Shown piece by piece: positions 1-8,950 of a stretch of 64,000 nucleotides of DNA (position 1 is the first letter of the stretch; the number at the start of each line of letters is the position of its first letter). Source of the DNA: Chitinophaga parva (lineage in GTDB: Bacteria > Bacteroidota > Bacteroidia > Chitinophagales > Chitinophagaceae); contig NZ_QCYK01000002.1 in assembly GCF_003071345.1 (NCBI RefSeq), positions 1,426,001 through 1,490,000 on the forward strand, written 5' to 3'. The notes below the pieces were generated by a model that was not told the origin of the DNA, ran no database searches, and saw only the letters and a program-made list of their open reading frames with translations. Position numbers and translations under genes: made by a program.

Positions 1-1
1 G

Positions 2-1822
2 TATTATCGTAAAACGGATTCCACCGGTGTGATCAACCGCCAGCTGGACCCGGTATATGACACCGCCCAGATCAATCCCCTGTACAACGCCATGTTGTAC
101 AGCATTAACCAGGCAAAGACATTCTCCTTCGCCAATAACATACGCGGCATTTACACCCTCTCCAAATCGTTCCGGCTGGAAGGCGCGCTGCAACTCAGCA
201 AGGGCAATGCCACCGGCGTTGTGTTCATCCCGCCGGATAACACCCAGTTTGACGGGGTGGATGCGCGCCAGAAGGGAAGCTATACGTACAGTCATTCCGA
301 AAGCCGTTCCTACACCGGCAATTTAACCGTGGCCTATGGCACCGTGATCGGTAAAAGCCAGGTCACTGCCATTGCCCGTGGACAGGTGCAGAGTACTACC
401 AATGAAGGTGTGTCTTTCTCCGTGGTAGGCTTCCCTTACGGTACCAATGGTAACCCGGTGTTTGCATATGGCTTCACGCCTTACAGTGTGCCCGGCGCCT
501 CGCAGGTGACCACGCGGGCCATGGATTTTACCAGCAGCGTAAACTATGCGTATGATGGCCGCTACATGTTTGACGGAGTATACACCCTCAATGGCGCCAG
601 TGTTTTTGGCAGTAACAAAAGATACAAACCGTTCGTATCAGGAGGTTTGGGCTGGAACCTGAGCCGGGAGGCATTCTTCATGGACATGAAGTGGATGAAC
701 CTCCTGAAGCTGCGGGCTAACCTGGGTTATTCCGGTAATGAGAACCTGGGCAACTTCACCTCCGTGTCCACTTACTCTTTTGTAGGTGGGAATAACAACA
801 CGTTCGGGCAGGGATTGTCCCTTGCTTCGCTGGGCAGTCCCAACCTGGAATGGTCTAAAACATTGCAGGGTAGCTATGGGTTGGATTTTGCTTTTATGAA
901 CAACCGCATTTCCGGCCTGGTAGAGTACTACCATAAAAAGACAGATCCCCTGGCTGTGGGCGCAAACGGTACGTTGCCTTCTTCCGTGGCACTGAATGAT
1001 AATTACGTGATCAACGTGGGTACACTCACCACTAAAGGATGGAATTTCAATCTCCGGTACTCGCCCATTTATAACCTTAAGGACCGCATTGTATGGACAG
1101 TATCTGTGAGCGGTGTGCAGAGCAAAAGCACATACGGCGGTTTTGGCAACCGGCTTGCCGCCCTCAATAAAGCGGAGCTGGACAGCAAGGGCCTGGAGCG
1201 GTACTACGATGGTTACAGCCCGGATGATATCTGGGCGGTGCGCTCGCTGGGCATTGATCCGGCCACCGGGCATGAGCTATACCAGAAAAAGAATGGGCAG
1301 ATATCCTTCGTGTATGACCCGCAGGACATTGTGCGCGTGGGCAATACAAGACCGGAAGTGGAAGGCATCGTGTCTACCAACTTTACTTACAAGGATTTTT
1401 CACTGGGGGCTAATGCCCGTTACCGCGTGGGTGGTTATGTATTTAACAGCGCCCTGTATAATAAAGTGGAGAACATCAGTATGGTGAACGGTATGGGTAC
1501 AGTGGTCCCTAACCTGGACCGCCGCGCGCTGTATGACCGCTGGCAGAAGCCGGGTGATATAGCACAGTTTACTTCCCTGACGCAATATTCGGCCAATCCC
1601 ATCTCTTCCAGGTTCGTGGAGAAAGACAACCACATCATCGGGGAGTCTTTCAACCTGGGCTGGCGCTCCAGTGCGCAGTGGATCCGGAACCTGCGCCTGC
1701 AATCCCTCAGCGCTACATTTTACGTCAATGATATTTTCCGGGTTGAAAGTGTAAAAAGTGAAAGGGGGCTGGACTACCCGTTTGCACGCTCCGCTTCTTT
1801 CAGCCTGAATGTTTCATTTTAA
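2..1822 (+). CDS. SusC/RagA-type TonB-linked outer-membrane protein, 3' part only
   Basis: The reading frame is open from base 2, so the gene starts left of the window; the GTG at 29 is internal. The visible part is beta-barrel: alternating aromatic and polar strands, repeated Asn/Gly/Tyr-rich loops, and a C-terminal strand ending in Phe (residues SLNVSF), the usual signal for outer-membrane insertion. SusC proteins form a TonB-energised channel capped by the SusD lipoprotein and import oligosaccharides, peptides or metal complexes. The SusD gene follows 12 bp later, which fixes the family. The N-terminal carboxypeptidase-like and plug domains are not visible. The substrate cannot be read from sequence; no glycosidase lies in this operon within the window. 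Confidence 0.95.
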   Translation, partial: YYRKTDSTGVINRQLDPVYDTAQINPLYNAMLYSINQAKTFSFANNIRGIYTLSKSFRLEGALQLSKGNATGVVFIPPDNTQFDGVDARQKGSYTYSHSESRSYTGNLTVAYGTVIGKSQVTAIARGQVQSTTNEGVSFSVVGFPYGTNGNPVFAYGFTPYSVPGASQVTTRAMDFTSSVNYAYDGRYMFDGVYTLNGASVFGSNKRYKPFVSGGLGWNLSREAFFMDMKWMNLLKLRANLGYSGNENLGNFTSVSTYSFVGGNNNTFGQGLSLASLGSPNLEWSKTLQGSYGLDFAFMNNRISGLVEYYHKKTDPLAVGANGTLPSSVALNDNYVINVGTLTTKGWNFNLRYSPIYNLKDRIVWTVSVSGVQSKSTYGGFGNRLAALNKAELDSKGLERYYDGYSPDDIWAVRSLGIDPATGHELYQKKNGQISFVYDPQDIVRVGNTRPEVEGIVSTNFTYKDFSLGANARYRVGGYVFNSALYNKVENISMVNGMGTVVPNLDRRALYDRWQKPGDIAQFTSLTQYSANPISSRFVEKDNHIIGESFNLGWRSSAQWIRNLRLQSLSATFYVNDIFRVESVKSERGLDYPFARSASFSLNVSF

Positions 1823-1834
1823 AAAGGACTTTTT

Positions 1835-3259
1835 ATGAAGAACAGTTATATCATTACCCTGTTCCTGGTTTGTGGTTTGCTGACGATGGCCGGGTGTAAA
1901 AAATACCTGGACGTGCAGCCGCTTACGTCTTACACGGAGTCGCAGGTGTATGGCAATGAAAAGGCCATTGACCAGGCGTTGAACGGACTTTACCTGAACC
2001 TGGCCGCAAACCAGTTGTACGGCGCTAACCTTACCACCACTACGGTGGAACTGCTGGCGCAACGTTATAAACCGCGTACACAGAGCAACAACCCCGATCT
2101 CAGCGTGTTTAATTATTACCAGTACGGCTCAGCCGCAGCGCAGGCCACTTTTGATACATTGTGGCGCCAGGGATATGCCACCATCCTGGCGGCGAACGTA
2201 TTCCTGTCCAAGATAGACAATGCGGTGGGCGCTAAAGTGATCACTTCCGCACATGCAGATGAACTGAAAGGGGAGGCAATAGCGCTGCGTGCCATGATGC
2301 ACTTTGACCTGCTCCGTCTTTTTGGCCCCGTGTTTTCCGTGGACAGTACTTCACCGGCTATCCCTTATTACAGGAAAGCCGATGGACAATCGCAACCCAT
2401 CCTTAGTGGAGGCACCGTGCTCGCAAACGTGATCGCGGACCTTAAACAGGCGCAGCAACTGTTGCAGCATGACCCGGTGATCACCTCCGGCATTATCCTG
2501 AATACAGATTTCTACACCGGCTCGCGCAACCAGCGCCTGAACTATTATGCCGTGGAAGGCCTGCTGGCCCGTGCTTACCTGTGGGAAGGCGATAAACAAC
2601 ATGCGCATGAGGCAGCGCTGACCGTGCTCACACAAGGGGAGAAGTGGTTTCCCTGGACCACTTATGATGTAGCCAATGATCCCGTAAACCCGGATCGTAT
2701 CTTCTCTTCGGAAATATTGTTCTCCGTATACAATCCTGCACTGTATACCAACTTTACCACCTATTTCAGTTCCGACCTGCAGGATGCTTATATCCTCGCA
2801 CCGGATCCTACCCGCCTGGCCAATGTATATGAAAGCAATGAAGGCGATTACCGCTATTCCCAGGATTGGATCGCATCCGGTAAGTCATACCGCACTTTCT
2901 TCAAATACCAGGATCTCACCCAGCCCGCGCTGCCATGGCGCTTCCTGCAGCCGGTGCTGCGCAAGTCGGAAATGTATTTCATCCTCGCGGAAACGGATAC
3001 GGACCCTGGCACTGCCCTGGGTTACCTGAACACCGCAAGGCGTAACCGCGGCCTCACCGCATTGACTGCTACGGCCAGCATCTCGGAAGAACTGCGCAAG
3101 GAATACCAGAAAGAATTCTGGGGCGAGGGACAGTTGTTCTTTTACTACAAAAGAATCAATGCCACGCAGGTGCCGGATGCAGCCTACCCGTATGATTTCA
3201 TTACCGTGGATCCCGCATACGTGGTGCCTTTGCCGCTGTCGGAGACTTCCACCCGGTAA
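1835..3259 (+). CDS. SusD/RagB family surface lipoprotein
   Basis: 474 residues. A signal peptide ends in a lipobox (MAG-C21) followed by KK, typical of Bacteroidota lipoproteins exported to the outer-membrane surface. The helical repeats and terminal region near 'RNRGLTAL...EELRKEYQKEFWGEGQLFFYYKR' type sequence match the SusD C-terminal signature (Glu-Phe-Trp-Gly-Glu-Gly). The protein caps the SusC channel encoded 12 bp upstream and binds substrate. The C-terminus is short and ends soon after the conserved 'VVPLPLSE' segment, as usual. Same operon as the genes at 3287 and 4131. Substrate unknown. Confidence 0.95.
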   Translation: MKNSYIITLFLVCGLLTMAGCKKYLDVQPLTSYTESQVYGNEKAIDQALNGLYLNLAANQLYGANLTTTTVELLAQRYKPRTQSNNPDLSVFNYYQYGSAAAQATFDTLWRQGYATILAANVFLSKIDNAVGAKVITSAHADELKGEAIALRAMMHFDLLRLFGPVFSVDSTSPAIPYYRKADGQSQPILSGGTVLANVIADLKQAQQLLQHDPVITSGIILNTDFYTGSRNQRLNYYAVEGLLARAYLWEGDKQHAHEAALTVLTQGEKWFPWTTYDVANDPVNPDRIFSSEILFSVYNPALYTNFTTYFSSDLQDAYILAPDPTRLANVYESNEGDYRYSQDWIASGKSYRTFFKYQDLTQPALPWRFLQPVLRKSEMYFILAETDTDPGTALGYLNTARRNRGLTALTATASISEELRKEYQKEFWGEGQLFFYYKRINATQVPDAAYPYDFITVDPAYVVPLPLSETSTR

Positions 3260-3286
3260 GCATTGCTGATTTTTAAAAGTGAAACA

Positions 3287-4093
3287 ATGAAAAGATCCTG
3301 CAACATATTATTGCTGACGGTATGCGTGCTACTGGCGGCTTCCTGTAAAAAGGAATCGCTGATGACCTACCATGCCGCTGATAACATTTATTTCAACTAC
3401 AGCTACCAGACCAATTCGGGGCCCTTGTTCTACGCGGACTCGCTCAATGTGACATTTGCATTCAGCCCTGACAAACAAACCGATTCCATACTGCGTATAC
3501 CCGTGGCCGTTACCGGTACGGCAAAAGGGACGGACCGCAATTTTGATGTGGCGGTGGACGCGGGCGCCACGGCAACCGCCGGTACGGATTATATACTGCC
3601 GGCCACGTTTGTGATGCATGCCGGGCGTATCACGGATACCATCCCTGTGACGTTAAAACGCACTGCAACGCTGAAGACCAGTGTACTCTCCTTTACGCTC
3701 CGGCTACGGGAGAATGACCAGTTCAAAACACAGATCGAGTACCGCTCGCGCAACGCCAATGACCTGTCTTACGTCGCCGCAGGCGATACGAGCCACACCC
3801 TCACGTTTAAAGTGTTGGTGTCTGACCAGCTGCAGGCCGGTCCTTACTGGAGCAACTACTCCTATTACTTTGGAGATTTCAGTGAAAAGAAAGTAAGGCT
3901 GATGAACCAGGTGGCGGGTATGCCATTGGACTTCTGGTCCGTGGAGCTCTCTACTACGCAGCAGCGGGCCAATGCGCTTTACTATGGCGGGTTTACCTAT
4001 CGCTACCTGACAGATCACGCGGCGGCCGGTAATACCATTTTTGAGGCAGACGGGCAAACGCCCATGACGATGGGATCTTACTTCCAGCAGTAA
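3287..4093 (+). CDS. DUF4843-type lipoprotein of a SusCD operon
   Basis: 268 residues from ATG 3287, chosen over an in-frame ATG 24 bp upstream because it gives a clean lipoprotein signal with the Cys at residue 20 (AAS-C-KK). The rest is beta-rich, with repeated segments like 'LRIPVAVTGTA' and 'DYILPATFVMHAG', as in the DUF4843 family that travels with SusC/SusD and PKD-like lipoproteins. It is probably an accessory ligand-binding protein on the outer membrane. It starts 27 bp after the susD stop, so it is co-transcribed. The family call is from recall of its operon context and fold pattern; no enzymatic motif is visible. Confidence 0.8.
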   Translation: MKRSCNILLLTVCVLLAASCKKESLMTYHAADNIYFNYSYQTNSGPLFYADSLNVTFAFSPDKQTDSILRIPVAVTGTAKGTDRNFDVAVDAGATATAGTDYILPATFVMHAGRITDTIPVTLKRTATLKTSVLSFTLRLRENDQFKTQIEYRSRNANDLSYVAAGDTSHTLTFKVLVSDQLQAGPYWSNYSYYFGDFSEKKVRLMNQVAGMPLDFWSVELSTTQQRANALYYGGFTYRYLTDHAAAGNTIFEADGQTPMTMGSYFQQ

Positions 4094-4130
4094 TGCAAGG
4101 GCTTTACCGTAATCAAAAAACGAAATTGGA

Positions 4131-5642
4131 ATGAAAAAGATATCAGTTTTTGCAGTGCTGGCATTACAGGTGCTGGGTTTTATATCCTGCAATAAGGAAA
4201 AGGGTAACTACAGCTACCACCCGATCAATGAAATAAGTTTTGCAGGGTTTGATACCATAAATGGTTATAAGGCGTCCTTTGGCGATACTTTGTCGATCTC
4301 ACCCGTGCTTACTTACAGCATGGACGCCGGCGGTACACACCAATACAGTTATGAGTGGTCGGTGAACCAGGGCTTTGCCGGGGATCGGGTGATCTCCACG
4401 GAGAAGAACCTGAAAGTGAGGATTGATGAACTGCCGGGCTCCTACCCACTGCAATACCGGGTTACAGACCTTACCACCGGGGTTTTGTTTCATATCCGCA
4501 CCACACTGCTGGTACGTACGGATGTATATGAGGGCTACCTGGTGCTGAATGACGTAGGGGGCAATACCCGCCTGGATATGTTGTCTTACGATGCCGTGGG
4601 TGCCAAATTCACCCAATACACAGACGTGCTGAAGCGGCTGGGATCCGCACTGCCCACGCAGGGGCAACCTTACAAAGTGCTGTGTTCCCGTGCCATCCAG
4701 AGTGCCTTCAATTACTCCGATTCCACCTATGGCATATACCTGCTTACGGCTTCCGGCACCAACCGCATACATCCGGAAACATTCAGCTGGACGCCCACGT
4801 ACGATCTGCGCTACGAAGTGACGGGTGATATACCGGCCGGCTTCAAGGCGGATAACCTGCGCGTGGATCCGCAATTCTATTATCTCACGTATTACATGAC
4901 TTCCGGTAACAACGTGTACAACAAGAGTGGCGCTGGCACGCCCGTGTACAACCTGCCCATCAATAAATACGTGGGTAAGCCCCTCTTCAAGGCATCGCCC
5001 TGGGTGGTGTCTGACGGTACCGGCGGGGCAACGTTGTTCAACATGGACAATGGCAGTTTTGCGGTGACAACTCGCATCACCGCTACTAATGTAACAGATC
5101 CCACGCCGCCGGTGGCGGGGGAACTGGCCTATCCCAAAGGTAACCAGCTGGTGTGGATGGACCGGAGCTCCGGGGGCAATGCGGTTGCCATTATCAGGAA
5201 CCCGGGCACGGGTATAGACACGCTGGTGAAATTCCTGCCGGGTGCCAATCCCACTTATGTGAAAACACTCAACGCTACGGATATTGACAAGGCTACACAC
5301 TTTGCCGTGAGCAACAATCCTGAATACCTGTTTTACAGCGTGGGTGGCAAAGTGTATGAGTACGACCTGTCTCTCCAGACCAGTAAACTGATGCTGGATA
5401 AAAGCCCGGCGGAGATCAGCTACCTGTCCTTTGAACAATTTACACATACCAGTTTATATCCTTCCACGTATGGCGTGTGGATGCGCTACCTCTCCGTAGG
5501 CGTGTATGATCCGGCCGGCACCGCAGGCGCCAACGGTACGCTGGAGCAATACGGCGTGGTGGATGCCAATGAGCCGCTGGTCTTCAAAAGATCCTGGACA
5601 GGCTTTGGCAGGATCGTGAGTGTTGCTTACCGTGAAAGATAA
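4131..5642 (+). CDS. PKD-like family surface lipoprotein
   Basis: 503 residues with a lipobox at Cys20 (FIS-C-NKEKGNY). The 'KGNYSYHPINEI' opening and the following Ig-like segment with 'YSYEWSVNQ' (about residues 25-130) match the PKD-like family found after DUF4843 in SusCD operons. The remainder (about 130-500) contains repeated Tyr/Gly-rich strands such as 'YYLTYYMTSGNNVYN' and could be a propeller. It is probably a surface ligand-binding accessory. It follows the DUF4843 gene by 37 bp and is the last gene of this uptake operon; the next gene encodes an unrelated ABC ATPase. No catalytic motif seen. Confidence 0.75.
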   Translation: MKKISVFAVLALQVLGFISCNKEKGNYSYHPINEISFAGFDTINGYKASFGDTLSISPVLTYSMDAGGTHQYSYEWSVNQGFAGDRVISTEKNLKVRIDELPGSYPLQYRVTDLTTGVLFHIRTTLLVRTDVYEGYLVLNDVGGNTRLDMLSYDAVGAKFTQYTDVLKRLGSALPTQGQPYKVLCSRAIQSAFNYSDSTYGIYLLTASGTNRIHPETFSWTPTYDLRYEVTGDIPAGFKADNLRVDPQFYYLTYYMTSGNNVYNKSGAGTPVYNLPINKYVGKPLFKASPWVVSDGTGGATLFNMDNGSFAVTTRITATNVTDPTPPVAGELAYPKGNQLVWMDRSSGGNAVAIIRNPGTGIDTLVKFLPGANPTYVKTLNATDIDKATHFAVSNNPEYLFYSVGGKVYEYDLSLQTSKLMLDKSPAEISYLSFEQFTHTSLYPSTYGVWMRYLSVGVYDPAGTAGANGTLEQYGVVDANEPLVFKRSWTGFGRIVSVAYRER

Positions 5643-5684
5643 AACCATCAGTAAATAAAATCATTATACAAACAATTTTGGAAG

Positions 5685-6614
5685 ATGGACAATGCAATTG
5701 TCAAAATAGAACATTTGTCGCACAAGTATACCAGCTCCTGGGCTATCCGCGATATCAACATGGAGATCAGCCAGACGGGCATTGTAGGCCTGCTCGGCTC
5801 TAACGGGGCCGGGAAGTCCACCACCATGAATATCTTATGTGGGGCACTGAACCAGACGGAAGGTGATGTATACATTGCCGGCATTAACATGCGGGAACAA
5901 CCAGAGCTGGCAAAGCAGCTGATCGGTTTCCTGCCCCAGCAGGCGCCCCTGTATATGGACCTGACCGTGGATGAATACCTGGAGTACTGTGCTGACCTGC
6001 GGCTGATGCCCAGGGATAAGATCAAGGGGGCGATGAAGGAAGTGAAGGAACGTTGTGGCATCGCGCATTTCAGCGAGCGCCTGATCAAGAACCTTTCCGG
6101 TGGCTACCGCCAGCGCGTGGGTATTGCGCAGGCCATCATTCATCAGCCCCGCCTCGTGGTGCTGGATGAGCCCACGAATGGCCTGGACCCTAACCAGATC
6201 ACGGAGGTGCGCGCGCTGATCAGGGAGATTGCTACAGACCGGGCCGTGATCTTTTCTTCCCATATCCTCTCAGAAGTGCAGATCCTTTGCAAGGAGATCA
6301 AAATGATCGAAGGGGGCAGGATCGTATTCTCAGACACCATGGATGCTTTCAACAACTATGTGGAGCCACACAGTGCTTTGATGAACATGGAAAACCCGCC
6401 CACGGAGGCCGAGTTGCTGAAAGTGCCGGGTGTCACCAAAGTTGATTTTCTCACAGCCCGCCAGGTGCGCGTGTACTTTAGCGGCGACCAGGAAATTGCG
6501 GAAAGGCTCATAGCCGCCAGCGTGCAGCAGGGCTGGAGATTGCGTGAGATCAATCTCGACAAGAACGCCCTCGATGAGATTTTCAAACAATTATCCAACC
6601 AATCATCCCAATAA
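5685..6614 (+). CDS. gldA: GldA-like ABC transporter ATP-binding protein
   Basis: 309 residues. Walker A GSNGAGKST at 38-46, Q-loop at Gln85, signature LSGGYRQR from 137, Walker B ending LVVLDEP at 157-163, then a C-terminal extension of about 90 residues as in GldA and related ABC-2 ATPases. It probably powers the membrane partner encoded 12 bp downstream, which looks like GldF fused to GldG. In Flavobacterium johnsoniae GldA/F/G form a complex required for gliding, but homologues occur in non-gliding bacteria, so motility is an inference. An ATG preceded by 'ttggaag' is used. The ATPase family is certain; the gldA label rests on the neighbour. Confidence 0.85.
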   Translation: MDNAIVKIEHLSHKYTSSWAIRDINMEISQTGIVGLLGSNGAGKSTTMNILCGALNQTEGDVYIAGINMREQPELAKQLIGFLPQQAPLYMDLTVDEYLEYCADLRLMPRDKIKGAMKEVKERCGIAHFSERLIKNLSGGYRQRVGIAQAIIHQPRLVVLDEPTNGLDPNQITEVRALIREIATDRAVIFSSHILSEVQILCKEIKMIEGGRIVFSDTMDAFNNYVEPHSALMNMENPPTEAELLKVPGVTKVDFLTARQVRVYFSGDQEIAERLIAASVQQGWRLREINLDKNALDEIFKQLSNQSSQ

Positions 6615-6626
6615 TATTTCCGATAC

Positions 6627-8945
6627 ATGAAGACGGTTTTTAAAATTGCAAAAACAGAACTCAAGACGCTGTTTTACTCGCCTATTGCCTGGTTTTTGCT
6701 CATTGTATTTCTTTTCCAGTGCTCGCTTTCCTATATCACGGTGCTCAATAGCAATGCGGTGACCCAGGAGCTGGGCGGCCGGGGCCTGGACTATATGAAA
6801 GAACTTACGGCCAGGATCTTTGCCGGCAGGGGAGGCGTGTTTGGCAGCATCATGGAGAAGCTTTATTTCTATATCCCGTTGCTGACCATGGGGCTCATCA
6901 GCCGCGAAACCAGCAGTGGTACCATCAAGTTGCTGTATTCTTCCCCGGTGAAAGTATGGCAGATCATATTGGGTAAATACGTTTCCATGATGGTGTATAG
7001 CCTGCTGATGGTGGCAGGTTTTGGCATCCTGATCGTAGCGGCTTACTTCAATATCCCCCACCTGGAACTGGGTACCCTGCTGGCGGCCGCACTGGGCTTT
7101 TACCTGCTTTTGTGCGCTTACTCCGCCATTGGGCTGTTCATGTCCTGTCTTACCACTTACCAGGTGGTGGCAGCGGTATGTACGTTTGTAATGATCGGGT
7201 TCCTGAGCTACATTGGACAGTTGTGGCAGGGGGTGGATTTTGTGCGGGACCTTACCTACTTCCTTTCACTGTCCGGCCGCGCGCAGGCGATGATGGCGGG
7301 GCTGATCACCAGCAAGGATGTGATCTATTTCATCGTGATCATTTACATCTTCCTGGGTATGAGCATTGTGCGGCTGAAGGCTACGCGGGAATCCAAAACG
7401 GCGTTGCAGAACGCGGCCCGGTATGTAATGGTGCTGGCATCCGCGCTGGCCATCGGGTATATCAGTTCCCGTCCCAAGATGGTATTATATGCGGACGTGA
7501 CCAACAACCGTACCCGCACGCTGACTCCGAATGCACAACGCATCATCAAAGAATTGGGAGACGATAAACTGCAGGTGAACGTGTACAGCAACATGCTGGA
7601 TCAATACTATTATTTTGGGTTGCCAGAGTTCCGCAACAACTTCCTGGCCATCTGGGAGCCTTACCTGCGTTTCAAACCGGATATCGAATTTACGTACACT
7701 AACTATTACGACAGTACGTTTAGACGCAATGGCATCAGCTTCAGCACCGGCGGCAAAGAACCGGCCACGCTGAAGGAAATGGCGCAGCAGATGGCAAAGA
7801 GCAATGGATTTAAGATGTCATTGTTCAAATCACCGGAGGAGATCCACAAGATCATCAATCTCCGCCCGGAAAACAACCGGTTTGTGATGCAGCTGCAATA
7901 CAAAGGCCGTAGCACTTTCCTGCGCATCTACGACGACCAGTTGATCTTCCCCAGCGAAACCGAGGTGTCGGCAGCCTTTAAGCGCCTGCTGCAGGCCAAG
8001 ATGCCTAAGGTCTTGTTCCTGGCGGGCAACCTGGAACGCAGCGTATACAAGAATGGCGACCGTGATTACCATACCCTTACCAGTGAAACCACTTTCCGCA
8101 ATGCACTGGTGAACCAGGGCTTTGACGTAGACAGCATATCACTGGATACACAGGAGCTGCCCGGCGATGTTACCGCACTGGTGATCGCCGATCCAAAGAC
8201 GGAACTGAGCCCGGTTACCCTGGCTAAGATACAACAGTATGTAGATAAGGGTGGTAACCTGTTTATCGCGGGAGAACCCGGCAAACAGGCCGTGCTGAAC
8301 CCGTTCCTGAAACAATTTGGCGTGCAGCTGATGGATGGCATGATCGTGCAAAAACATAAAGAGCTCTCCCAGGACCTGGTGTTGGGCAACCTGACCACCG
8401 CCGCCGCGGCCTTCACCAGCAAAGTAAAAGAAGCCATGGAAGACAGTGTGGTGGTTAGCATGCCCACGGCCGCCGGCTTGTCCTACACAATGGATAGCGG
8501 TTATGCGGTAAAGGAGTTGGTGACCACCGATCCGCAAAAGGCATGGCTGACCAAAGCCAAAGTGGTGGCCGATTCCACCGCAATGGAATTCAATGCCGCA
8601 CAGGGCGATATCCAACGTGCGTTTCCCACGGTAGTGGGCCTGTCCCGCAAACGGAATGGGAAGGAGCAGCACATCATCATTGCCGGTGACGCGGACTTTA
8701 TGAGCATCAAAGAACTGCAACGGTATAATCCCATGCAGACCAACTTCGCATTGGCTACCGGCATTTTCAGCTGGCTGGATAATGGCGATTTCCCGATCGA
8801 TACCTCGCGCCCGCCCAGTAAAGACAACCGTGTAAGTATCACTACGGATGGTGTGGATGTGTTGCGCATTTTCCTGGTATGGGTAATACCGGGTGTGTTG
8901 CTCATTTTTGGAACCATCCTGCTGATCAGGCGTAAAAGAAAATAA
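6627..8945 (+). CDS. GldF-GldG fusion: ABC-2 permease plus periplasmic domain
   Basis: 772 residues. Residues 1 to about 250 hold six predicted membrane spans of an ABC-2 permease (first span near 17-40, 'SPIAWFLLIVFLFQ'; 'SRETSSGTIKLLYSSPV' loop as in GldF). From about 270 to 740 lies a soluble domain of the GldG/ABC-auxiliary type ('NRTRTLTPNAQRIIKEL', 'VNVYSNML', 'LIFPSETEVSAAFKRL', 'FIAGEP'), ending in a final span (about 748-768) and a basic tail RRKRK. In Flavobacterium GldF and GldG are separate; here one frame covers both, with no sign of sequencing error. It follows the GldA-like gene by 12 bp and precedes a MutS-like gene by 5 bp. Confidence 0.88.
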   Translation: MKTVFKIAKTELKTLFYSPIAWFLLIVFLFQCSLSYITVLNSNAVTQELGGRGLDYMKELTARIFAGRGGVFGSIMEKLYFYIPLLTMGLISRETSSGTIKLLYSSPVKVWQIILGKYVSMMVYSLLMVAGFGILIVAAYFNIPHLELGTLLAAALGFYLLLCAYSAIGLFMSCLTTYQVVAAVCTFVMIGFLSYIGQLWQGVDFVRDLTYFLSLSGRAQAMMAGLITSKDVIYFIVIIYIFLGMSIVRLKATRESKTALQNAARYVMVLASALAIGYISSRPKMVLYADVTNNRTRTLTPNAQRIIKELGDDKLQVNVYSNMLDQYYYFGLPEFRNNFLAIWEPYLRFKPDIEFTYTNYYDSTFRRNGISFSTGGKEPATLKEMAQQMAKSNGFKMSLFKSPEEIHKIINLRPENNRFVMQLQYKGRSTFLRIYDDQLIFPSETEVSAAFKRLLQAKMPKVLFLAGNLERSVYKNGDRDYHTLTSETTFRNALVNQGFDVDSISLDTQELPGDVTALVIADPKTELSPVTLAKIQQYVDKGGNLFIAGEPGKQAVLNPFLKQFGVQLMDGMIVQKHKELSQDLVLGNLTTAAAAFTSKVKEAMEDSVVVSMPTAAGLSYTMDSGYAVKELVTTDPQKAWLTKAKVVADSTAMEFNAAQGDIQRAFPTVVGLSRKRNGKEQHIIIAGDADFMSIKELQRYNPMQTNFALATGIFSWLDNGDFPIDTSRPPSKDNRVSITTDGVDVLRIFLVWVIPGVLLIFGTILLIRRKRK

Positions 8946-8950
8946 AGCAG

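Noticed and set aside
4299..5447. Long open frame on the minus strand opposite the PKD-like gene
   Set aside because: No domain pattern, no signal peptide or start context; the plus-strand lipoprotein is in an operon with SusCD.
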